A program made the translations under genes and the position numbers. This document shows, piece after piece, positions 11,426-22,383 of a stretch of 64,000 nucleotides of DNA. Position 1 is the stretch's first letter. Each line of letters begins with the position of its first letter. Source of the DNA: Eukaryota sp. TZLM1-RC (lineage: Eukaryota; Metamonada: BaSk clade); contig JAUPSS010000005.1 of assembly GCA_040285825.1 (NCBI GenBank), forward strand, positions 682,001-746,000, read 5' to 3'. The notes below the pieces were generated by a model. That model saw nothing but the letters and a program-made list of their open reading frames with translations. It had not been told where the DNA came from and made no database searches.

Positions 11426-11804
11426 GCTGAGTTCCATTACATCTTACTCTTATTATTCTTTAGACGATTTGTATCTCTGCACCAACAACTTCTCTATGTT
11501 CATACTTCTCCTCATTTCACATGACTATATTCACACCGCATCTCGTCCCTCCCTTGGTTTCTCCCTTCCCATTTTCTCCTCTGCGATACACCGAAAGAAT
11601 GCAATACACGAATCAATTCACCCGCAACTCAAATCCATTTTTGCTTCGTACGAGTACAGAGGACAACAGACGGATCCCTCAATGTGAAGATTCTTCACAA
11701 TTCATCCTTGTTTCAACTCTCTGTCCCCAACCATTTGGGTTTGTACCTTATCTTTACTACTGGGAATCAAACCCTGGACCAGCATTTGGTTTCACTGTTG
11801 GTTA
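11426..11804. other. Intergenic with a tRNA-like B-box
   Basis: No convincing coding region. On the minus strand near 11755-11785 the sequence CAGGGTTTGATTCCCAG looks like a tRNA T-arm / Pol III B-box, but no full cloverleaf can be drawn around it. Confidence 0.4.
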
Positions 11805-12560
11805 ATTATTTTGATCAATGTCAAAACTTTAGGTCCAGTTGATTCTGATGGTAATGTTATTAGTGGATGTGATAATGATCAACCTCTTATTATTATTATG
11901 TAGATGTTGGTTGTCAATCTCAATCTATTGTTGTTACTGATTCTACCATTGATTTAGAAACTGTTCTTGTTCGTGATTCAACTGCTACTGATGGTCACTT
12001 TGAATTAACCAAAACTACTTTGACAATGAATAACAAAATATTTCAACTTTGCATTTATTTAAATTTCTCAACCTATGTCATTTTGACTTGGTATTTAAGG
12101 TGTTTGGTTAACCTGGAAGTATTCTTAGGTTGATCTAATTCATTTCATTTATGGGGTTAATTTTCTCCATAGCCAATTTTATTTGTTGTTCTATTTTTTT
12201 TATTTTTCGTTTTTTGCTTTAATACTGGATCGATTTTTAGAGTCTCCACCAAATATTGGGAGTAATTCTTTTTATTTAGATTCTCTATTGATATACACAC
12301 AAACGACTGCGTAACCATCAATCATTCAGTTTTAAACTGTTTGAGGTTGATTACGGTCAAGAAAGATCTGATCACGTGTGTCTGTAAAGTCTACATGTTT
12401 TTGGATATTTCTATGTTTTGTGTTTTTCTACATGCGATTGCTTTAGTTTTCTTATCTATTGTTATTTTTTGCAATACCTTTCATTCAGGATTTCATGATC
12501 ATACGTTTTTATACCAATGCCAATTTGTTCGTCAAATGTTGGAAAATTGTTACGATTAGT
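11805..12560 (+). repeat. Dispersed repeat, unclassified transposon remnant
   Basis: The block matches the reverse complement of 43240-44070 in the same order: a frame with STIDLETVLVRDST, then a non-coding part, then LITVKKDLITCVCKVYMFLDI (12341 onward). Two such collinear copies on opposite strands, plus the piece at 10.1 kb, show a mobile or duplicated family. No RT, integrase or transposase motif is visible, so the type is unknown. Confidence 0.6.
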
Positions 12561-12726
12561 TTAAAGAAACAGATTCTTGACTTGACGTAACCGAAAAACA
12601 GACTTTTTTCTTTGGTTCATCTCTTCTCCAACTTTCATTTTTCACAATATGCATCAATATTTTTCCAATATATTGAGCATACCTCATTTGTATATTAACT
12701 TCTCAATTCGTTTTAATGGTTTTTGC

Positions 12727-14630
12727 GATGGAGGCCCTAAATCTAGTACAATGTTTAATGGGAAAAGAGGAACACCGCCATTATTTTCTATTTACTGCTT
12801 ATAATCATTTTCAACGAAATTTTTCAAGTCCTCATCAATTTAAGCAAGTCTTCCTTCATTGAGTTTAATATTGGGTTTAATGGCCGAAATTCTACTGAGC
12901 AACATTTGAATGTGTTCTACTTCTTTTCGAGTTATAACAGGAAAATGTTGGTCATCTTAAGAAAACAATATGATGTTTTCATTCTCAATCTTTGAACCAA
13001 CTGAGCAAATGTCCCAATCCTCTACGCTTGGCAATAGATTTCAATATGGTTTTGTGAGTAACAAAACAGGTCAAACCACTCTCTTTGATTTAAATAGTAG
13101 AAACAATTATAAGGAAGGAACACTATCTTTGAACGTATAATTGATTGTATCTTGAGGTTTACTTCTGCTTCAATCTTATGCTAAAAGGTTTTTAAATTTC
13201 TCGATGGAGGCCCTAAATCTAGTACAATGTTTAATGGGAAAAGAGGAACACCGCCATTATTTTCTATTTACTGCTTATAATCATTTTCAACGAAATTTTT
13301 CAAGTCCTCATCAATTTAAGCAAGTCTTCCTTCATTGAGTTTAATATTGGGTTTAATGGCCGAAATTCTACTGAGCAACATTTGAATGTGTTCTACTTCT
13401 TTTCGAGTTATAACAGGAAAATGTTGGTCATCTTAAGAAAACAATATGATGTTTTCATTCTCAATCTTTGAACCAACTGAGCAAATGTCCCAATCCTCTA
13501 CGCTTGGCAATAGATTTCAATATGGTTTTGTGAGTAACAAAACAGGTCAAACCACTCTCTTTGATTTAAATAGTAGAAACAATTATAAGGAAGGAACACT
13601 ATCTTTCAACGTATAATTGATTGTATCTTGGGATTTACTTCTGCTTCAATCTTATGCTAAAAGGTTTTTAAATTTATCGATGGAGGCCCTAAATCTAGTA
13701 CAATGTTTAATGGGAAAAGAGGAACACCGCCATTATTTTCTATTTACTGCTTATAATCATTTTCAACGAAATTTTTCAAGTCCTCATCAATTTAAGCAAG
13801 TCTTCCTTCATTGAGTTTAATATTGGATTTAATGGCCGAAATTCTACTGAGCAACATTTGAATGTGTTCTACTTCTTTTCGAGTTATAACAGGAAAATGT
13901 TGGTCATCTTAAGAAAACAATATGATGTTTTCATTCTCAATCTTTGAACCAACTGAGCAAATGTCCCAATCCTCTACGCTTGGCAATAGATTTCAATATG
14001 GTTTTGTGAGTAACAAAACAGGTCAAATCACTCTCTTTGATTTAAATAGTAGAAACAATTATAAGGAAGGAACACTATCTTTGAACGTATAATTGATTGT
14101 ATCTTGAGGTTTACTTCTGCTTCAATCTTATGCTAAAAGGTTTTTAAATTTATCGATGGAGGCCCTAAATCTAGTACAATGTTTAATGGGAAAAGAGGAA
14201 CACCGCCATTATTTTGTATTTACTGCTTATAATCATTTTCAACGAAATTTTTCTAGTCCTCATCAATTGAAGCAAGTCTTCCTTCATTGAGTTTAATATT
14301 GGGTTTAATGGCCGAAATTCTACTGAGCAACATTTGAATGTGTTCTACTTCTTTTCGAGTTATAACAGGAAAATGTTGGTCATCTTAAGAAAACAATATG
14401 ATGTTTTCATTCTCAATCTTTGAACCAACTGAGCAAATGTCCCAATCCTCTACGCTTGGCAATAGATTTCAATATGGTTTTGTGAGTAACAAAACAGGTC
14501 AAACCACTCTCTTTGATTTAAATAGTAGAAACAATTATAAGGAAGGAACACTATCTTTGAACGTATAATTGATTGTATCTTGAGGTTTACTTCTGATTCA
14601 ATCTTATGCTAAAAGGTTTTTAAATTTATC
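12727..14630. repeat. Tandem array: four 476-bp units
   Basis: Units begin with GATGGAGGCCCTAAATC at 12727, 13203, 13679 and 14155, so each is exactly 476 bp. They differ by only a few substitutions and no indels. Each unit holds a 44-codon frame starting ATGGAGGCC on the plus strand (it opens MEALNLVQCLMGKEEH) but no recognisable domain. Such regularity fits a minisatellite-like recent amplification. Confidence 0.95.
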
Positions 14631-14849
14631 ATGAAGATACCCTTTTGATTCATTCAATAAGAACCAAGTGCGTGATTTAAAGAACTCATTCGATTTTGAT
14701 GTAATAAATTTTTTTTGCAAACAAAAATAAATCACAGATAGTAATAACCATTTTTACCGCTTTTTATCATTATTTTTGCCGTTTTTTGTTTTTTTTGTAT
14801 TTCCCACTGGCCTTGGGCTATTTCGGCTGAAGATTAATTTTTTCTATCT

Positions 14850-14966
14850 TTTACAATTGGTGTCTTTTTGGTGTCTTTTACAATAAACGTACTATAAAAG
14901 TCTTTTGGTGCAAATCCGAGATAAGCTTTTCTACAGATGGTTTCAATTGTAAAGCATCAGTCATAG
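14850..14966 (-). pseudogene. FAR1/MULE-like fragment, downstream half, split by a retrotransposon
   Basis: Directly left of the retrotransposon the minus strand reads MTDALQLKPSVEKLISDLHQ and ends at TAA. It continues, in phase and after removal of one copy of the 4-bp target duplication, the frame that enters the element from 19336-19660. See that entry for the family evidence. Confidence 0.55.
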
Positions 14967-15060
14967 TGTTGGGTGGCGCACAAGTAAATAGGGGAAAAGT
15001 ACGTTTATTATGCAAATAACACATTATAATAGTTGACACGTCATCATACCTAATGCTTCA
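14967..15060 (-). repeat. 3' LTR of the 94-bp-LTR chromovirus
   Basis: Begins TGAAGCATTAGG and ends CCACCCAACA on the element strand, with TG...CA ends. It contains TGACGTGTCA, a CRE-like near-palindrome, and AATAAA within GCATAATAAACG, a likely polyadenylation signal. Confidence 0.92.
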
Positions 15061-18000
15061 CTGCCTTTTTTCTTCTTCTTGGAGGTAACTTCAACTTACA
15101 TTGTTTGACATAGTGCAGAAGCTGATCGTTGATACGTGAGCTGTCTCTAAGTGAATCTAGCGGTTCCAATTGGGAGATCCCATTTGCAAAAGTTACGTAG
15201 AACCACAATCCATCTGGTCTTTCTTCATGGCCAGTCACCGCTTGAACTACTGTTTCATTGCGATCGTTAGCGGCTACTTGTCTTGCATGTCCATCTAGGA
15301 TGTTAGGTGTAAATAATGAGAGTTCATGGCCCGACACTTTGTACTCTTCCGGACCAATGATGCTTCTTATGACGTATCCCGAGTTTCCTATTACTTCCTT
15401 TACTTGAAAGGGTCCAGAATGGACTCGTAGCTTATGCGGTTTATCATACAGACGTATGACCAGATCATTAGTTTTGAACCTTGGATGGTCGTGTTGTAAG
15501 TTACGAATAAATCTCTTCTGTATCTCATTGGCTGAGATAACGTTAGCTCGTAGGTCACTATCCAGTTTTTCCAAGTACTTAGCTGCTTTCGTTCTTTTGT
15601 CTAACTTATTGACCTCAGTACAAGAGCTTTTGTGCAGTAGTACATCTAAAGTATTTCGTCGTGGTTGCGTTAGAGATCCGAAATTGAGTTGATGAGGAGT
15701 GAATGAAGTTCTAGAGCAAACAGAGTTGTTCAAAATAAGCTGTATCCTTGCGATCATGTCAGACCATCTTAGTGAGGGGTGCTCAGCTAAAAACTTCTGG
15801 AGTGAATGTCTCTGTTTTTTCGCTCTACAAGTCCATTGCTTTGATGCCAATGTGGATAAGAATGTGTTTGTTCAATTCCCAGACGCTTCGTAAGAATATC
15901 CATTATTTGGTTACAAAACTCTGCACCATTGTCAGAATGAAGTCGTAGTGGTAATCCAAAAATAGAAAAACTGAATTGTAGAGGACGTCAGCTACAACTT
16001 CCGATGACTTGTTCTTCAAAGGGGTTAAGAACGCAAAGCGAGTGAAGGCGTCTACGCAGACCAGAATATACGAATAACCGTGCTCGTCTTTAGGTAATTC
16101 CATAAGATCTATATGTATACATTCAAATGGAAAATCTGAGAATAATGTGCCCGAACTAGTTGTACTTGGTCTTCCATGTTTCTTGGACTTTTGACAAGCA
16201 GCACACTCTTGAACATATTGTTCAACGTCTGACTTCATTGTCTTCCAATGCAAGTTTTTTGACTTTAATTCTGCTAAGGTTCGAGAAGTAGAGGCATGAT
16301 CGGCATGACTAGCTTTCAAGATTTCCCTTCTGAGGTTCTCTGGAACTTCAAGGGTTGGGTTTGTGTTGAGAGATACAAGGAAGTCTTGCAGTGTGACAGG
16401 TGTATATGAAGTCGACGTAAAGCAACGACTTAATGAATCAGAAAGCTCATTGTTTTTACCTTTTAAGTGGAGAATTGAGAATTCATATTGTCCCAGAACA
16501 GGAAGCCAGCGTTGTACCATGGGATTTGAGCTTTTATGAAGGTGAAGTAGATTCTTGTGGTCTGTGAGGATAGTAAATCTTCTGCTGAGTAAGGACTTAG
16601 AAAGTGAACATTGAGTGAGAGTGTTGACGATGGCATAAAGCTCCTTGATGTTTGTAGACCAGTTTTTTTGACTTTTCAAAAACTTTTTGGAGTGAAAACA
16701 CAAAGGAACAAGGTCTTGTTCGTTCTGAGGTATCGAGGGGTCGAAGCTTGTTCTCGACGTCTTGAAAATCGCTCCACCAATTCCTTCATCTGAAGCATCC
16801 GTGATTACAATCAAGTGATCTGAAGGGCTTGGTAGGTTCAGGGGTACAGCTTTTGTTACTGCGTTTTTCAAACGTTGGATGCTGTCCAGGTGATTTTCCG
16901 ACAAATGAAATTTTGCGTCTTTCGCTGTTAAATCATAAAGGGGCGCAGTTATGGAGGCAAAGTGGGGAATGAAATCCCCGCTACAAGTTTACAAGACCTA
17001 ATAGCGAGCGAAGAGTTTTCTTATTGTATGGACGAGGAAACTTTTGTATCGCTTCTACCTTCTCATGATGGATTTTCTTCTGTCCGTCTTCGAACATCAC
17101 ACCTAAGAGAGTAAAGGGGTTGGTTTTGAGTGTTATCAGCGACTTTTTGGCGGACAGTTTTATTCGAGATTTTCGTGCATTATTCAGCGTTTCGTCTAGG
17201 TTTTTGAGGAAATCTTCAAAGTTCTTACCCAATACTATCAAGTCATCGATGTAAATTTCAGTGTTGTCGTTCTTAAATATTCTTGTCATCAAACTCTGAA
17301 ACACGGATGGGAGGTTTTTCAATCCGAACGGTGAGCGAAGGAACTGAACAGATTTTCCGGGTACCGAAAGGGTTGTTTTTGCAATGTCTTCGTTTGCTAC
17401 CGGTAGTTGGTAATAGGCTCGAGGAAGATCAAAGATACCAATATAGTTTGCTTCTTCAATTTTGTTGAAGATCTCTTCAGATGTAGGTAAATCGATGGTT
17501 TCGGATCTTGTTTCTTCATTTAGTTTGTTGTAATCGCCACAGAGTCTGGGTTTCTTGGTGCGATATTCAAGCAGTACAGCAGGAGTTCTGAATTGGCTTG
17601 TGTCTGATTCAGGTGTATAACGAGCAACATCTTTGGAAACCAAGTCATCCAAGATTTCATGTGCGATTTTGAGTTTTCTGGGTGGAAGGAAACGTGGTTT
17701 AGAAGTAATTTTCACCGATTCATCAATAAGTGGAATTGTCGTAGGCGGTGAATCTATACCGAGCTCATGGGAATCACCTTCAAATACTTCAGCGTACTTC
17801 TTAACAATACTTTGTACTACATGTTTTTCTCCTTCAGCTAGGCTAACTGGAATAGTTTCCCAGTCTTGTCGCTGGTCTCTTTCTGGAATACGTTCCTCAT
17901 TGAATGAAGGTGCGGAGGGTACTGTTACATTATCGTCATCAAGATTTGGATCGCTAATTAACGAGAAAAGGTCGTCAGCGGTTTGGATACCAATTTCAAC

Positions 18001-18367
18001 AAGCACATCTCTTACTAAAATTATATCGTAATCGATGTCATGAATGATAGCAATTGTGGATATTTCGACAGGAAAGTGAGTTTGAATGACGAAGGAGACT
18101 TGAGATTCATAGTGGGCTTGAGAAGTGGAGTTGATGCCTTTTACGAAGCAAGTTATCGGTCTGGTCTTTAAGCGAAGTTCAGATACAAGTTTCGGTGAGA
18201 TATAAGTTCTATCCGAACCCGTGTCAAGCAAACTATTAACAGTTTTAGAGTGTATAGTAACCGGAACAGTAAAGGGTTCGTTTTTTCTTGAGGCAGAGGC
18301 TGAGTAATTTACGGTGTTTATTACTGGAGCAGTTTCATTGTAAGAGCGATGTCGAGGTGGTTTTGAG
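15050..18367 (-). pseudogene. Ty3/gypsy pol: protease, RT, RNase H, integrase, chromodomain
   Basis: Order on the minus strand: protease with LLDTGSDRTYIS (active-site DTG, near 18230); RT with YIDDLIVLG (near 17240); RNase H with ITDASDEG, KELYAI and TDHKNL; integrase with the zinc-finger CAACQKSKKHG, then IDLMELP, the second catalytic SDNGAEF, and HQSNGLVER. A GPY/F-like region and a chromodomain-like tail (WFYVTFANGISQLEPLDSL) follow. Frameshifts occur at about 16988, just after LLGLVNL, and at about 15950 in a T-rich run before SDNGAEF. Pol lies in the +1 frame relative to the end of gag and overlaps it upstream of 18370. The final TAG is inside the 3' LTR. Confidence 0.9.
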
Positions 18368-19241
18368 TTACCGTTCCTTAAACCAACATTCAGATGGTAG
18401 ATGGCCCTTTTTCTTACAGATGTTGCAGAATTTTGAGGTTCTTGATGATTTTTGGTCAGTTTCGGAATTCCTTGTTTCGGAACTGCTTGTGTTCCTTTTG
18501 GGGGCTTTAGATGGATTCATCAAAAAGGGTTGAGCATCAATGATTCGACCATATTCGGCGATGGTTTTCTTAAAAAACTGTTTCGAAGTCCTTGCATTGG
18601 GCAGACTTGGCCTCGATACGGAGCAGTAATGCTTGAGTGAATTGCTGATTTCTTAAGCCTTTGGCAAATCGGGTCATGAAGTAGTCGTCTTGTAATTCAA
18701 GTAAGGAGCATCTTCTTTTCAACATGAGAAAGTTTGAAGCATACATAACAAGGTCTTCTCGTTTGGGTATTTCTTCGGAGCTCTTCGTGATGTAGGTGGC
18801 CTTCAGAGTCCTATGGGCTTCTTCGACTTTTTTAAACTTCGTTTTCTTGACTAGGAAATCGAATATGCTTCTTTGCGATTTCAATGCTTTCCGATGGAAG
18901 GTGTAAATATAGTTTAGTACGCCTTTCGACAGGTGACGTGTAAGGTTCAGTCCCTTGGGGTAGGTCTCATCAGAGGCATTAAATACTAGTTCTTCTGATT
19001 CAGAGAGACCCGCTTCGTCTTCAGTCTCTGAGCCATCGTTGGATTCATCGGAGGTGAAAGCAGCGTCTTCCACTTCTTCTTCTTCTTGGTTTTCGTCTTC
19101 TCGGTTTGAGACCTTGAGACGTTCAATACTATATGTGAAGAGAAGTTGGTCCAAGAACCATGCGATTTTGTCGGCGTCCTCGAGCGAGTTGAGCCGAAGT
19201 TCCTCTCCTTTGTTTGGAGAACGAGAGAACAATGAATTCAT
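18368..19241 (-). pseudogene. Ty3/gypsy gag: capsid and CCHC zinc knuckle, one frame break
   Basis: The ATG at 19241 directly follows the LTR. The capsid part (223 codons) contains an acidic stretch and the capsid-like FMTRFAKGLRNQQF region, and ends at TAA at about 18570. One base further, in the +1 frame, the protein continues KKTIAEYGRIIDAQPF and reaches the nucleocapsid knuckle FCNICKKKGHLPSEC (CX2CX4HX4C), with a TAA at 18368-18370. The break lies in a run GTTTTTTAAG, so it could be a homopolymer indel or a +1 shift at TTT-TAA. Gag packages the element RNA into virus-like particles. Confidence 0.85.
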
Positions 19242-19335
19242 TGTTGGGTGGCGTACATGTAAATAGGGGAAAAGTACGTTTATTATGCAAATAACACATT
19301 ATAATAGTTGACACGTCATCATACCTAATGCTTCA
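19242..19335 (-). repeat. 5' LTR of the 94-bp-LTR chromovirus
   Basis: Differs from the 3' LTR at only two positions (in the GCGTACATGT segment). It is followed immediately on the element strand by the gag start codon. Confidence 0.92.
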
Positions 19336-19660
19336 ATAGAACCTTTTAAGTTATGAATGTCTTGTGCAACAATACAGCAGTTTGAATCCTTCAGTTTTAA
19401 GCAGTCGACTATTTGGTCAGCAGAATTCCATGATTGAATCATGTACACTGCTAACTCCCCGAGTTCAGCACTAAAAGTAGAGCGTCTATAATGAGGGTAT
19501 ATGGACACGTTGTGTGACGGGTAATGATTGTGTTCAAGCACAGAAGTCTTTTGGTCTATGCACCATTCTGGATAAGGACTCTCCTTTCTTTGTCTCAGTA
19601 TCAGAATAAAAAACAATTGTTGTCGTAAGAACTATGCTGACGTAAAGTTGCTGTGGACTG
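19336..19660 (-). pseudogene. FAR1/MULE-like fragment, upstream half
   Basis: The frame contains PEWCIDQKTSVLEHNHYPSH followed by NVSIYPHYRRSTF and QDIHNLKG. This is the EHNH...HP..RR...DIYN pattern found between the FAR1-type WRKY/GCM1-like zinc domain and the MULE transposase core. The retrotransposon interrupts it right after NLKG; the reading resumes at 14966. The transposase catalytic core is not present, so this was already a fragment or a FAR1-like regulatory protein before insertion. Confidence 0.6.
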
Positions 19661-19943
19661 AACGTTTGCTGCACTGTGCACACGAGCAAACTTTATGTAC
19701 GAACATGTACTAGTATACTTCGATCTCAAAACACTAATTGCATAACCCTGTTTAAAAGCCGATGCTTTCAAAAGTGTAACATATGGGTCGACATTAGACT
19801 TGTCATTTGACCCGTCGTGACGTAACGTGACGTTCGACGGATATCTAAACTCCTTTTAATAATGTACTATTTGAAGTTGAAGATTACAAAAGTTATCTTT
19901 ATTGTTCAACCACAAGGTACATATAAACTACAACAAATTAGAA

Positions 19944-20345
19944 CTAAATCCATAATTCAAAATCTTCACACATATTGTCCTGGTTCTCTTCTTCCACCAC
20001 AAGCACTGGTTCATCACTACTATATGATAATGCAACCGCAATGACACATTCAACAGCCTTCTTCCTCCAAGATTCTAAGCATAACACAGCTTGTACACTT
20101 TCTGCAAACAACAAAGATCTCTTTTTGTTCACAACCAGTCCGGCAAAAAGTTGCTCACACGGAACAGACGTTGCTTGGGCAGTCATCACATCTAGAGCCA
20201 AATGAGCTAACTTGGGGTATCTGTTCTGTAGGTTAAGTGTACAACTTGATAAAGTAAAGGAAGATTTATGATAAAACTGAATCTGCGAATCTATTTCAAA
20301 TACACCACAACACTGCTTCTTCTCAGTTTTTTTGACTTCACGAAA
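19944..20345 (-). pseudogene. hAT transposase C-terminal (dimerisation) fragment
   Basis: The frame carries YPKLAHLALDVMTAQATSVP, CEQLFAG and KKRSLLFAESVQAVLCLESW, the conserved C-terminal dimerisation block of hAT transposases (pattern YP.LA..A...L.......E..F......KR..L....V.A.L.L). It stays open upstream to about 20345, where it abuts the end of the gag frame. The segment FYHKSSFTLS near 20270 also recurs, non-coding, in every unit of the adjacent array. Confidence 0.75.
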
Positions 20346-21081
20346 GTGGGTTGAGCATCCAACTGGGAGCTTGACAATCAGAGATGTTGTTGATCTGTTC
20401 AGTCTTCATGGGCTTATTGGGGCATGCTGAAGCAAAATGTTCAGACTTCTGGCACCTAAAACACAACTTGCGTTTTACGGATTCGTTGCGGCGGGCAGTT
20501 TTCAATGGAGGAATGACATCGTCCCTCTTGTGCTCAGTTTGCTTACTCCAATGCTGGGTGCGCTCCCAGTCTATCAAGTCCGCAGTCGTGGCTTCAACCA
20601 AGTCGGAAAGAGAGGTGATAAGCTCATCTTTCACACGGAGATAAAGAGAACGTGAAAGGACAGTAGGAACTACACCCTTGCAGAAATGGCAAAGGAGCGA
20701 AGTTGATGGTATTTCAAACAGAGATGCTTTCCCTTTAATAGCCAGGAATCCGCGTACATAGTCATGGACTCTGGCTCTTGCTTCTTTAATGGAGGAATCC
20801 ATTTGGAGTCGGTCAAACGCGGCATAAGCTTCTTCAATAGAAGGATAACCTCTGGAAACTTCAAGGAACTTCAGCAATTCGGCATCAGATCTCTTGATGG
20901 AGTCGCTACAGATAGCAAAACTTTCCAACAAAAACGAATCAATGCATGATCTCATCGGTACCGCATCCTTCGTTCCGACCCTCAGCTTGTATACAGAGTA
21001 TTCGTGCAGGAACGTTGCAATACTCTCGGTATCGGCTTTGGTCAACTCAGGAATACAGTGGTTGGATTGATGGTGTTTCAT
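20338..21081 (-). CDS. Retroelement gag-like protein with zinc knuckle
   Basis: A 247-residue frame from the ATG at 21081 (an in-frame TTG lies 33 bp upstream). The body resembles a Ty3/gypsy capsid: a helical region with SIEEAYAAFDRLQMDSSIKE and VHDYVRGFLAIKGKASLFEI. It ends with the nucleocapsid knuckle CFRCQKSEHFASAC (CX2CX4HX4C) and a short tail MLNPLS. No protease or RT follows, so it is a gag-only remnant or a gag whose pol has been lost. Its first 45 codons are the segment fused to hAT sequence in the array to the right. The 42.2-42.8 kb gag remnant has a similar tail (TNPLS). Confidence 0.75.
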   Translation of the reverse strand: MKHHQSNHCIPELTKADTESIATFLHEYSVYKLRVGTKDAVPMRSCIDSFLLESFAICSDSIKRSDAELLKFLEVSRGYPSIEEAYAAFDRLQMDSSIKEARARVHDYVRGFLAIKGKASLFEIPSTSLLCHFCKGVVPTVLSRSLYLRVKDELITSLSDLVEATTADLIDWERTQHWSKQTEHKRDDVIPPLKTARRNESVKRKLCFRCQKSEHFASACPNKPMKTEQINNISDCQAPSWMLNPLS

Positions 21082-21356
21082 CAGTCTGCGATGGAGATAC
21101 GGGGGGGGATACAACAGTATACTGTAACGTTACTGTAGGTTAAGCGTACACACCTGATAAAGTAAAGGAAGATTTATGATAAACAGAGTTGCAACCCCAA
21201 CGAAAATGCGTTTTTTTCGTCAGGGCTGCGTTTATTTCAAATGAATATTCTAATTTGGATGAAATTCTGTACTATATGTAACAAATAAACACATTGTAAC
21301 TATAATTTATTGTAAAACTAAAACACCAACAATAGATCAGTTCATTGCCTTAGAAA

Positions 21357-22139
21357 CTAGGACTCCCAATCTTCTTCTTCTAACAGCTGACAGCAAACAT
21401 TCAATATTTCGAAACAATCTTCCGTCTTGTTGTCTTCTTCAGAATCTTCTTCTGGACGACAACTTGCCAGGAAATCATACACTGCTATTAATTTGTTTAC
21501 ACGCTCTTCAGTGAGTCTATTTCTACGCTTAGAATGAATCCAATCATGTAGACTCCACAATCTCTCAACTGCAGAAGCAGACACAAATTGGGACACCACT
21601 TGTAATGCCAATTTATGAAGCTCAGGTGCGTCATAACCAAACTGCTGCCACCAGATCATAGCATTAAAATTTTCTTTCTCTCTTCCTGCTAATGATAAGG
21701 GCCTTCCAAAACTTGTGTGATTATTGAATCTTTGAAAAACAGAAAATTGACGCAGTAAATCTAGTGCCTTATCACTGTCGTAACTGGTATTTTTTAACAC
21801 AAAATCTTGAAACTTACTTATATCAAATAACCGTTCAGCAAAATTGAGTCTTTCAGGAAGATAATTTTTTTGGTTTAGCATCGCAGAAGCAACGTATAAA
21901 TCGGTTATTAATTGACTGGTTCGGTCATCAAACGATGCAATGATGAGATTCTTCCTCTCATCGGTGATAATGCATGATCTCATCGGTACCGCATCCTTCG
22001 TTCCGACCCTCAGCTTGTATACAGAGTATTCGTGCAGGAACGTTGCAATACTCTCGGTATCGGCTTTGGTCAACTCAGGAATACAGTGGTTGGATTGATG
22101 GTGTTTCATCAGTCTGCGATGGAGATACGGGGGATACAA
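21357..22139 (-). pseudogene. Array copy 1: open gag-hAT fusion frame
   Basis: Continuous frame of about 250 codons: gag start (MKHHQ...VPMRSC) joined directly to hAT ITDERKNLIIASF and the dimerisation block WWQQFGYDAPEL...VERLWS. Ends DWES. Confidence 0.8.
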
Positions 22140-22383
22140 CAGTATACAGTAACGTTACTGTAGGTTAAGCGTACACACCTGATAAAGTAAAGGAAGATTT
22201 ATGATAAACAGAGTTGCACCCCCAACGAAATTGCGTCTTTTCGTCAGGGCTGCGTTTATATCAAATGAATATTCTAATTTGGATGAAATTCTGTACTATA
22301 TGTAGCAAACAAACACATTGTAACTATAATTTATTGTAAAACTAAAACACCAACAATAGATCAGTTCATTGCCTTAGAAACTA

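Larger units (their letters stand above)
14967..19335 (-). mobile_element. Complete Ty3/gypsy chromovirus with 94-bp LTRs
   Basis: A 4.37-kb LTR retrotransposon on the minus strand. It has paired LTRs (2 mismatches in 94 bp), a 4-bp target duplication ATAG (14963-14966 and 19336-19339), and a polypurine tract AAGAAGAAGAAAAAAGGCAG abutting the 3' LTR. Coding order is gag, protease, RT, RNase H, integrase, chromodomain-like tail, as in chromoviruses. It is extremely compact: gag ATG is the first base after the 5' LTR, and the pol stop lies inside the 3' LTR. No tRNA primer-binding site (expected to begin TGG) is seen at the LTR border. Two or three frameshifts make this copy inactive, but near-identical LTRs indicate a recent insertion. 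Confidence 0.93.

Noticed and set aside
11755-11790. Complete tRNA gene
   Set aside because: The T-arm has only partial pairing and no acceptor, D or anticodon stems can be formed at proper distances.
19299-19335. C-terminal residues of the FAR1/MULE frame running into the LTR
   Set aside because: They are LTR sequence read in frame; the true continuation is at 14966.
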